A stretch of DNA of 24,505 nucleotides from Gracilaria gracilis (Eukaryota; Rhodophyta; Florideophyceae; Gracilariales; Gracilariaceae), in the NCBI GenBank assembly GCA_030374805.1, contig JARGSG010000168.1, positions 1 to 24,505 of the forward strand. Reading direction: 5' to 3'. The translations under genes were made by a program, and so were the position numbers. Shown in pieces: positions 8,786 to 16,594 of the stretch (position 1 is the first letter of the stretch; every line of letters begins with the position of its first letter). The notes beneath the pieces are model-generated. The model was not told the origin of the DNA. It saw only the letters and a list, made by a program, of their open reading frames with translations, and did no database searches.

Positions 8786-8793
8786 TTTTTATA
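8786..8793 (-). promoter_or_regulatory. TATA box of the secreted peptide gene
   Basis: CTATAAAAAC on the minus strand lies about 75 bp upstream of the ATG at 8712. That leaves room for a roughly 45-nt leader. It is the clearest core promoter in the window. Confidence 0.6.
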
Positions 8794-8881
8794 GTGCTTT
8801 GGGTGGAGTGAGTTGCAATTTTTGTTGCGGAGCAGATATATGCTTTGTCGCCTGCTTCTCAGCGCAACATGGTTGTTGCTT

Positions 8882-8956
8882 CCTCTGCAGTGAGCCAAGA
8901 TATCGATATAATATAACTTTACAGGGTATGGATATGCCAAGGGCTCACTCCAGAGG
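8882..8956. repeat. 15-bp inverted repeat with 45-nt spacer
   Basis: The arm at 8882-8896 (cctctgcagtgagcc) pairs with 8942-8956 (ggctcactccagagg) at 14 of 15 positions. It lies just upstream of the secreted peptide promoter. It could be a hairpin in a transcript, a palindromic regulatory region, or ends of a small element. Confidence 0.55.
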
Positions 8957-9159
8957 AACCAACCGCTTAGTATCGTACGTACCACACAACGCAAGCATGG
9001 ACAACTCCCACCAATGCATTGTAAATCTGTAGCGCTCGGGTGAGGGGGGGCAGCGGAGGACCGTGACGGGCGCATGGCTGACCGCCTGCAATAGAACGCT
9101 GTTCACAGCAAATTGTATGACGATATTTCCTAAAAATCGTTGTATAGCAACCACACTGG
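8957..9159. other. Spacer between two hairpins
   Basis: No gene, RNA or repeat is recognised here. Confidence 0.4.
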
Positions 9160-9221
9160 GGAGGCGGTTTGCCCTATATCAGACTCACGCCGAGTGACTG
9201 TGATATAGGCAAGCCGCCTCC
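9160..9221. ncRNA. Near-perfect 62-nt hairpin, candidate structured RNA or mini-palindrome
   Basis: The left arm 9160-9181 and right arm 9201-9221 pair over 21 bp with one mismatch and one bulged C. The loop of about 19 nt can itself form a short 4-bp inner stem (CTCAC and GTGA-type pairing around GCCGA). The stem includes GGAGGCGG and CTATATCA. The length and near-perfect pairing resemble a small-RNA precursor. A short foldback element is equally possible. No expression signal is visible beyond TATA-like words downstream at 9230-9265. Confidence 0.4.
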
Positions 9222-9803
9222 GATAAGCGATTTATATCCACCAACTCGTGGTTATAAGTTTTATACCTTATCTTCACTCGTTTGTCGAGATAACTCATTC
9301 TCATCCTGCTTTACAATCTCACTCCACTCAAAGCTCAAAGCTTGCAGCTTGTTGGCAACGCCACGGCAGAGCAAACGCGTTTATTGGTTCAGTTAGAGTA
9401 TACATCGCTACAATTATTCTCATCGCTGTCATGGAGAAAAAGAGGAACAAGCAACCCAATATTGCACCGATGCGCCCGAGTCGGCCGAGCGAACCGGACA
9501 ACAATTGAAGTCGCTATTATATATATTGTACACACCACTGTTGTGCCTTCACATACGTACAGCTTTTTGGGCAATAGATAAAGTTTAAGACCGAAACACA
9601 AATCCGTCGCTGTCCATTTCGTGGTCCTCAGAACTCGAGCGCCTCCAGCAGCATTGTTTCAAGCACTTGCTTGCCATCCATTTCACCCTTTAATACTTGC
9701 AATGCAGCTTTTCTCGGTGCACAAATCCCCCCCCCCCCAAACTCAAGTTGACATTCTTCAGTACCTGCATATTTGTCCGATTGGTCTCTAGTCCAAGTTA
9801 GTG
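9222..9803. other. Intergenic, no confirmed gene
   Basis: The plus frame ending at 9508 has a hydrophobic stretch (YIATIILIAVM) followed by a basic/proline-rich tail that looks like a membrane anchor. It has no partner domain and may be chance. A poly-C run of about 10-11 lies near 9728-9739. Confidence 0.25.
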
Positions 9804-10722
9804 ATGTCCGGCAGCACCTTCATCGCTTTGGTTACTGTCATGGTTCTTCATCGTTGCTATTGCCCAATTCGATGATTCACAACTTCCTGTGACATACGAA
9901 GATGTAAACGTGATTCTCCAGGAATTGCACGAGCGCTGGCCTCCTCTTTCAACGCCTCCTCCTTCGAACATTCCCGGTCTCACCGCCGATTTATGTCATG
10001 GTTCAGCTGAATGCGTTGAACCTCGCGTATGCTTCAGCTGTGCATTCCCCTCCTTGTCAATGTTTCAAAGCACCGCGCTACGCGAACTATAGCTGCCAAT
10101 CTTCGATGGAATGTGACGAAGGAGAGCATTGTGAATGGGATGCTTCAGTTGGAATGACATCTGGCATTTGTACCTCTTCAAAGTACTATCAAGGACGGAA
10201 CAGATCAATCCTAAGCCAGCAATTTGACTCAGTACCCGCCCGCTACTGGGGTTTGGATTATCGGGAGACCGATGTTTCTCGCACCAGCACTGCCATGAAA
10301 CTCGAAGTTGTCTATCCGAATCAATATTCGAAGCCGAGGTGTTCAAAATAACCCCCTGCGAATCCTCTTCTTTCCCTTGCGTTTGTACTCCTCTCAACTT
10401 TGCCCTTTGCTCAAACTCCTCCAGCTGTTCTCATGGTGAAATATGTGCCTCAGTGATGTTTTATGTACCGGTAACATTCTCTTACCGTTCTATGGAATCG
10501 GAGCGGGGAGGCAGTCCTTGAGCCCATTTGCATATCATCGAACCTTTCTGGACATGCGGCTGTATTTTCTGTCTCGAATAACTCTTCTGTTTTGGAGTTT
10601 GCACATATGCAAACTGCAACACTTCAAGCGCCAAGCGCAGAGCACAACAATGTACCCGCAAACGTTTCAGCCCGTATATGGAGATACTGCACCTTTCAGA
10701 GTACCTTCTTTAACGTTTTTTA
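9804..10722 (+). pseudogene. Frame-broken N-terminal part of a secreted cysteine-rich membrane protein
   Basis: Protein-like sequence continues across this block but moves between all three frames. A signal-peptide start, MSGSTFIALVTVMVL (from 9804), continues one base out of frame as IVAIAQFDDSQLPVTYEDV. A unit with Cys spacing C-x5-C-x2-GE-x-C and a later ICxSS then recurs: SCQSSMECDEGEHC with GICTSS (10090-10175), and LCSNSSSCSHGEIC (from about 10400) with PICISSN (from about 10530). An earlier relative, LCHGSAECVEPRVC, lies near 9990. Successive units need frame changes near 9845, 10045, 10335 and 10480. The shifts look like small indels, since both sides remain protein-like and no GT/AG pair was found that joins them. 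Either the gene is dead or the assembly has indel errors. The N-glycosylation motifs (NLSG, NNSS, NVSA) fit an extracellular domain. No named family is recognised. Confidence 0.5.
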
Positions 10723-11951
10723 ATTCATTCTCGACAAATGAGCTCGCAAACGAGTTTATTGTTGGTATTCTGTCTTTAATTATTGTGTCACAACTACATA
10801 ATATCGTGGAAAGTTTGATTCAAACTTCTTCTCGAATTGATCACAACACGTACTCCTCGTACATCACATTTTCCAGACTCAACTCCTTTCGTTTTGTTTC
10901 TCGTCTTTTTACCACGCGTGAACCATTTACAGAATCTGTACCGATCGCATCAAGTCGATGCACACCTCAAATTAGGTGTAAGCTGCTTTTTGGGCCTCTG
11001 TTTGCCCTCATCTTTCTATATGTGGTCGAGCTCGCCACCATTTTGGCAGGTACAAGTGTTCGCTCCGAGTATTATGCCGATCACAACTTTGATACCGTTG
11101 TGGCGCCAGTGCATGGCCCGCCCCGAGAACCTGTACAAGACCATTCTGACCGGTACTGTGATGACTTTTTCGTATCCACCCGTGGGCTTTTCGAGTCTGG
11201 CAAAGTGTTGAAGTGTGTGAAACCTTTTCCAAAAGAGCCTGATGCAGCCCTGCGCGACATTATTCGGGTGTCGGTGTTCTATGGCACTGGGGAGACAGTG
11301 TTTGAAATATATTCTCTAAATGGAACGTACTCGGCTGTGGAGTTGTCAACGTCTTTGCGTTCAAAGAGCGGACTGAACATGAAAACAATGCCCTTTCGAC
11401 CAGACCTTATGCGTCGACAAGAACGCACCTTGTTTCTAAACAACGTGTTGAATGGAATTAGGCGCAGACTTGGCTATGACGTCATAGATGTAAGAAGTGC
11501 AGTGTGGTCAACACTGCAGCATATTGGCACATCAGGAACACTAGAAAGTATAGAGTTTGCTTATCGTCCCAACTGGAATGAAAGTGCCGAGACCATTACG
11601 AACGCAGTCACATCCGGCCTCCGAGATTTGGACCTCGTGCTCAACTCCAGCGGTCAGCCATGGATCTACACAAGACCATATACTTTTGAACAGCAAAACG
11701 CCTTAATGGCAATCGTGAAGCCGTACCGAATTTCTCACGGATGGCTTCTGCTTTGCGCTATACTCGTCAGCGTGATACACATTGTGACAAATTCGTTCGC
11801 AACGAATTTTACGGAAGTTGCTTACATTGCAATGAAGGAATTAATTGCAGATGACTGCGTGCTTGGACCGCTCGCAGAAAGCAAGTCGGAAGCGATAGAC
11901 GTTGACCTGAGAAGCTTACAAAGTTTCGGAACGAATAATAACAACAGTTAG
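10443..11951 (+). CDS. Membrane protein with a large extracellular domain, C-terminal part of the cysteine-rich gene
   Basis: This is the longest intact open stretch of the gene that begins at about 9804. The frame is open for 502 codons, but the part before about 10720 probably belongs to another frame, so the true start here is uncertain. From about 10970 it reads as one domain set: a hydrophobic segment LLFGPLFALIFLYVVELATI (anchor or internal signal), then about 230 residues of mixed polar sequence with an NGT glycosylation site and paired Cys. A second transmembrane helix (GWLLLCAILVSVIHIV) and a tail of about 60 residues ending in an Asn run follow. AATAAA at 11958-11963 follows the stop directly. 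A Cys-rich ectodomain plus membrane anchor suggests a surface receptor or adhesion protein. No catalytic motif or named family is recognised. Confidence 0.55.
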   Translation: MCLSDVLCTGNILLPFYGIGAGRQSLSPFAYHRTFLDMRLYFLSRITLLFWSLHICKLQHFKRQAQSTTMYPQTFQPVYGDTAPFRVPSLTFFNSFSTNELANEFIVGILSLIIVSQLHNIVESLIQTSSRIDHNTYSSYITFSRLNSFRFVSRLFTTREPFTESVPIASSRCTPQIRCKLLFGPLFALIFLYVVELATILAGTSVRSEYYADHNFDTVVAPVHGPPREPVQDHSDRYCDDFFVSTRGLFESGKVLKCVKPFPKEPDAALRDIIRVSVFYGTGETVFEIYSLNGTYSAVELSTSLRSKSGLNMKTMPFRPDLMRRQERTLFLNNVLNGIRRRLGYDVIDVRSAVWSTLQHIGTSGTLESIEFAYRPNWNESAETITNAVTSGLRDLDLVLNSSGQPWIYTRPYTFEQQNALMAIVKPYRISHGWLLLCAILVSVIHIVTNSFATNFTEVAYIAMKELIADDCVLGPLAESKSEAIDVDLRSLQSFGTNNNNS

Positions 11952-11957
11952 CATAAT

Positions 11958-11963
11958 AATAAA
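11958..11963 (+). terminator. Poly(A) signal AATAAA
   Basis: AATAAA begins 7 bp after the stop codon of the membrane protein gene, in an AT-rich stretch. This supports a real transcript end in this orientation. Confidence 0.5.
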
Positions 11964-12592
11964 GCATTATGAAAGACAAAGACATAATTATGAAGACGGT
12001 GCGAACATAGAGCCCATGAATAATTAGATGTTGAAGTGACTAAGCTTCTATTTTTTGCAATCCTAGCCACACGACGTAGTAATTCTTACGTACATTACAT
12101 GCCAAAAACATTGGGTGCAATCTTCAACCTGAAATTTTGGTATTTTTCGTTAAAATTATGCACTTTTTGGTCTGTTCAAGGTAAAGGGCCGGCCCCTGGA
12201 CAAATCACATAATATGGCACGGGGCACAAGTGTGTCTCCTTGCGAACGTGTACACGGAAGCCACGTCCGCATGGCTGGCCAGTTCATAGACGGTGACCAA
12301 GGGTGGCCCCACGTTGCACACGCACAAAGATCAGTCGGCGGGACGCTTGTCTTACAGGTTGATTCAAGCATCTCATCGTGCGCGCTCTCAGCACGAAGAG
12401 TTTGTTGCCGCTGAGCGCGTGATGTGAGAGAGGAACAAAACGCGATCGACGGCGGCGACGCAGCAAAACGACGGCGACGAGGTGGCAGATCCAGCGTAGC
12501 TCAGTAGCTCCGCTGAGCGCAAATTAGATCATCCTTCCGCTCACTCTCGTTCAAATAAATCCACTTACAACATCCATACTTTTCCTTCAACA
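11964..12592. other. Intergenic with a GC-rich island
   Basis: The region is AT-rich to about 12175, then a GC-richer island runs at 12180-12520. No domain-bearing frame was found. Confidence 0.3.
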
Positions 12593-12762
12593 AGCGAGCT
12601 TCACTACCTTCGTAGATACTGCAGAAAACAACTCCATCGAGTCTTTGGGAACATTGCCCCGTCACACTCGAATATTTCAATGCGTGAGTGATGGCGAGGA
12701 AACGCTGCAGTTGCTGTGCGATGCAAGATCGCGGAAAGAATGGTCGAGAATACTTTATCTGT
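12593..12762 (+). other. Possible internal exon
   Basis: An open stretch translating to protein-like sequence (SFTTFVDTAENNSIESLG, then FQCVSDGEETLQLLCDARS) is preceded by a pyrimidine tract ending in AACAAG and followed directly by GTAAGT, a consensus splice donor. It has no ATG in frame and no recognised family. If real, it would be one exon of a gene not otherwise seen. Confidence 0.2.
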
Positions 12763-12777
12763 AAGTGCTAGCATAGT

Positions 12778-12987
12778 TCAGAGCAAGTCCATATTGAGCA
12801 ATAGCGCCTTTCTCAAGTCGTTTTGATCGGTGTCAGTGGCGCGTACACACAGACCAGTAATACAAATTCCATCGATAATCGCCTCCCCGTTCTCATCTCT
12901 AGAGTTATTGTACAATCCATCTATATTTCTTTGGTTCATCGCACAGCTCCTACCGGCTAGAAAACTGGCCATTAGCCCAATTTGCAA
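12778..12987 (-). CDS. Possible small hypothetical protein or gene fragment
   Basis: This 69-residue minus-strand frame includes the protein-like stretches GEAIIDGICITGLCVRATD and LRKALLLNMDLL. No family is recognised, and the start is uncertain because several Met codons lie near the N-terminus. It may be a relic. Confidence 0.2.
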   Translation of the reverse strand: MQIGLMASFLAGRSCAMNQRNIDGLYNNSRDENGEAIIDGICITGLCVRATDTDQNDLRKALLLNMDLL

Positions 12988-13000
12988 AACCAGTATTGGG

Positions 13001-13098
13001 AAATTCAGCTAGAAAAGTAGCGTTGACAGTAGCTCTACTGTTCTGGAGATCTACCAGAAGTGCTGGTACATTAGACTTCTGGAGCTAGCGGGAATTTA
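13001..13098. repeat. MITE-like palindromic element, copy 1
   Basis: The ends are imperfect inverted repeats (AAATTCAGCTAG at the left; the right end reversed reads AAATTCCCGCTAG). Internal palindromes include an AGAAAAGTAG / CTACTGTTCT pair and CCAGAAGT (13054-13061) / ACTTCTGG (13075-13082). The left half, including CTACTGTTCTGGAGATCTA at 13035-13053, recurs at 22349-22393. This looks like a small non-autonomous element. Confidence 0.5.
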
Positions 13099-14835
13099 GT
13101 GTCTTTTGGACAATACCAGGGATTCAAAACGTAAGAAAAGTATTTTAACATCTAATGTTCAAGCACTTCACGATCCTGCAGCAAGTTGTAAACTAAAAGT
13201 AGAAAAGCACTGTCGTTGTATTACGCTCAACGGCTGCAGTGAAAACGTTTATGACAAAGGAACCAACGGTTTTGTGGCAGTTTTGCAATATCTCTACCGT
13301 AGAGATATGTTCTTTCGCAATGGAGATTGCACAAATGAGGTGCGTTCTTTGTAATTTCAGAACGACTGTTTCTCGTCGTCTGTCCCCACTGCACAATAGA
13401 ACAAGACTAAATGTAGTCTCAATGGGTACGGGTGGGAGGGAAATCGAAAAAAACCACTAAAAAGTTCGGTAAGGGAAGCTGCGGAGGGGTACGGACCAAG
13501 AACGGCGGCGGTGAAAGGCTGAAGAGTGGCGAACACGAGGAGTTGTGAGCGCGCCTTCAAGCAATCGCAGCTTTGTACCGCACAGATCTTGGAGATCAGC
13601 CACATACAGTTCATAGGTGGCAGTAAACATGCCGACATGATACACGTGGTATGGTCTTGCTCCCGTTCCTCGCTCCAACAATTTGTAAATTTGAGATTTT
13701 AACTGTAATCTGTAAGCACTGTAATCTCAGTTTACAGTGTAGGTTCAAAATAATTCAATAAATTGAATATAGCACTTTTCCCTTGTCTATCTTTTAGCAC
13801 AAACTTTCGGGCGTATACGTTGAGTGATGTGATGCAATTTCTTGAATTTGTCAATGCTTTACAATTGCTACCGTTGGTACCGTGTACATTTTCAGGGATA
13901 GTACACCACCCTAAAGCACCGAATGCTATGAGAACCTGAACAAGAAATGCGGTTAGTAAAACTCAAGAATGATGCGAGTAGAGCCTAATTTGCTGTTTTT
14001 GTAAACCATTTAGTTTGCAATAAAACATTATTTTGGTACACCTTTAACACTCATCTGGTACAGCTTGCAAAAACAAAATTATTGGTGTCAAAGTCGACAA
14101 CACTGTCATCATTAAAAATGAAACTGAGAACAATATTGTCAATTGTGGCAAAGCATCAAAAGTCCCTTGTAAAAATGGTCTTAATATATGACCAATGCAT
14201 CCCCAATATAATAGCCACAGCGCACATTAAGTGATTGTGAGCTGTATGTAGTGCAGCAAGATATCATTATTTTTGATTTTTGTTCTGCTTCTACTCTTGG
14301 TTTTGGTGCTTAGGGTGTGTCTAAAGTGATGCCCACTGTTATTAGGGCTTTTCAAAGTCCAATTTGCAAAGAAAACCTGCAAAGCTCCTAGACAATGTGC
14401 GTTTATTGATACAAAACTAATTCTGCGTTATTTGCTTGCCCAAACGCCAACTATTTACATTTTTTGAAGACAAACTGTGATAATTATCAGTTCTAAGTTC
14501 TGACAACTACAAAAAGACGATAAATCTGTAATCATTTAGAATTACCAAACCTATTAGTTGCAATACTTACTTAAAATAATAGGTATGTCAGTAGTGTATT
14601 TACTCTAAGACTATAAATTTTGATTTGGGAGCATTTTTGCTCTTTATGGCAATTTTTTGGATGCCTTTTACGATATGTCTTGTAACGAGCTGCGTGCGAG
14701 TTCTCTTTGGCTTCAAATCTATTTTGTTGGTAGGGTAGTGATCTTATTCACGGTACGACTTTAGAGAGTAAGAAAAATGCATAATGTGACAACGCGCATA
14801 TTTTTATGTCAAAATCTATAAAAAAAAGTTAAATT
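13099..14835. other. AT-rich gene-poor region
   Basis: No gene is supported. Frames at 13357-13681 on the minus strand are somewhat protein-like (FTATYELYVADLQDLCG) but carry no domain. From 13690 on the sequence is AT-rich with frequent stops in all frames. Confidence 0.35.
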
Positions 14836-15087
14836 TTAAACTACTGTCTTCTTCCTATATACATTATAAACAGTAAGATGAAACAACAGTGCCAAAATTA
14901 TAGCAGAAGACCATTTTAGCACATAACGGTAGTTTTTAATAGTTTTTGGAGAACTAAGTTCAGCAAGTCTTGCTGTGCTATGGATAAAAATAGCCGGTTT
15001 GCCCGATTGTTTCTTTAGAAGGAGCTTTTTTTTTGAATTTGTCCTCGTAATTTGACCCATATACAAAACCAAACAGTACAAAACCAC
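14836..15087 (-). pseudogene. Possible C-terminal relic of a piggyBac-like transposase
   Basis: This 83-residue frame has a Lys-rich part followed by TIKNYRYVLKWSSAII and a hydrophobic stretch with VYNVYR. The spacing of YR, KW, a hydrophobic helix and N-x-YR resembles the tail of piggyBac (DDE_Tnp_1_7) transposases, where a KW motif and a Leu-rich helix precede an Asn-Tyr. Upstream minus-strand DNA to about 16000 shows protein-like pieces broken by stops. No catalytic Asp was identified, so the call rests on a weak resemblance. A membrane peptide or chance are alternatives. Confidence 0.2.
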
Positions 15088-16594
15088 AAATGAGACGTTT
15101 TCATTAGGATCAAAGATGAATACGGAACTGTCATTGACTTTTCATGTCTTTGTTCCATACAAGACAAGAGCTGCACATTACGCACCCACGAAAGCCTTTA
15201 ATAAACTCTTTCGTTCCTAGATAGGTGCCCCATTTGTAATCACATAAACTATAGCACGGATACAACTTTAGTTGCTAGTACACAAATGCTAAACTCCCCA
15301 AAACAACTACAAAATACTCGTGCATTCGCCACAGAATTGCCAAAACTCACGGAAAATAGGCTTGAAGTTTTTTCAAGAAACTGAAAAAGCTTGTCAAGAA
15401 GATATCAGTTAATTTTCAGTAAACAAGTACGATGATTAGAATAAAGACACACTTATAGAACACCCAGTTTTTGATACTTTCTACGAAGTTGTAGAACTTG
15501 GGGTTATAAACATGATGAAATTCACCTGAAATAAGCTCGAGGATCTTTTTAAGAGATCAGAGAGGTTTAGGTCTTCCGCTTGGAAGAAAAGTGGTAGAAA
15601 TGAATCGCTCATCTTCTGTTTCAACATTTTATTTAACACTTTGAATGGTTGAAAAGTCGGGGGAACATGGGACTCCCTCGCGCGTTTATTTCGAATAAAG
15701 ACAGGAACCTTTCACAGATCTCGGAATACTTCTGGCAGGTTTTCTGAAACAGACTTTATTGTACACTAAGTCATGGGAATTGGCAAATTCTTTAAAAATT
15801 TACATGTAACGGAAGAGAATAAGTTTTTTAAACCTTTCAGTATTGTCAGTGTGCAACTGATGTTTCATCCTTGCCCTTAAATCGACCACAGTGTTCAAAG
15901 GAAGGGGGCCAAAAATTCAAAGCACAAACTTTACGGACAAAATGTGGAAGTGTGAGCGTTATCGTGTAGATTGGATCTAACCAGAATCCGTAGCAGTAAA
16001 GGAAAACCTAGCAGTAAAGAAAAACCTCGAATTTCATAAAGAGGCATGGACAAAGACTAAGAAGGAGAAGGTTTTGAACGTTAGTGATGGGCGGTCATCA
16101 TGGACAAGGGCTACGTTGGAATGAAGAGGAATATCGGATTTATTGTTTCAAAATAGAGACTTGAGACAATGAAGCTGATCTACACGCCGTTCTGCGGCGT
16201 GTGACGGACTGCCACCGGCGTACGCGCAAGCCGCTGCGCTACGTACGCGACTCGCAGTTCGGGGGAAAAGTGCGAGCGCAGGGCGCTGCCGTAAGCACTT
16301 GGCGGCCGGGCAGGCGCCGGCGACGCAGATTTTGCGACAAGTGACGGCGGGCGCGTTACAGTTCCTCAACTCGGCCTCAACTCGGATGCTTCGCACGGCG
16401 GACAACGAGACTTGCGTGGTTGACTGAGCACAACGTGCAGAGTAAGAAGTAGTCCAAAGTATCAAAGTATCTACCACCACAAAGTTACTCACTAACGGTG
16501 TAAAGTTCTGTAAAGTGTGGATGGGGAAACGGTGGCGCATACGGGGCAAACGATTAATTAACGCCAATTTCTCTGTAATTATTCCGCGCCCAAT
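15088..16594. other. AT-rich region with a CpG-rich island at the end
   Basis: 15088-16140 has no intact frame; minus-strand pieces may be decayed transposon. 16180-16480 is a GC/CpG-rich island immediately downstream of the NB-ARC-WD40 gene. A minus frame at 16148-16567 has many Cys but no recognisable pattern and was not accepted. Confidence 0.3.

Noticed and set aside
9728..9739. Poly-C run
   Set aside because: It is a simple homopolymer. It may cause sequencing indels but carries no other signal.
16148..16567. Cys-rich minus frame just downstream of the NB-ARC-WD40 gene
   Set aside because: The Cys spacing does not match a known pattern, there is no signal peptide or promoter, and the frame lies in a CpG-rich island that opens frames by chance.
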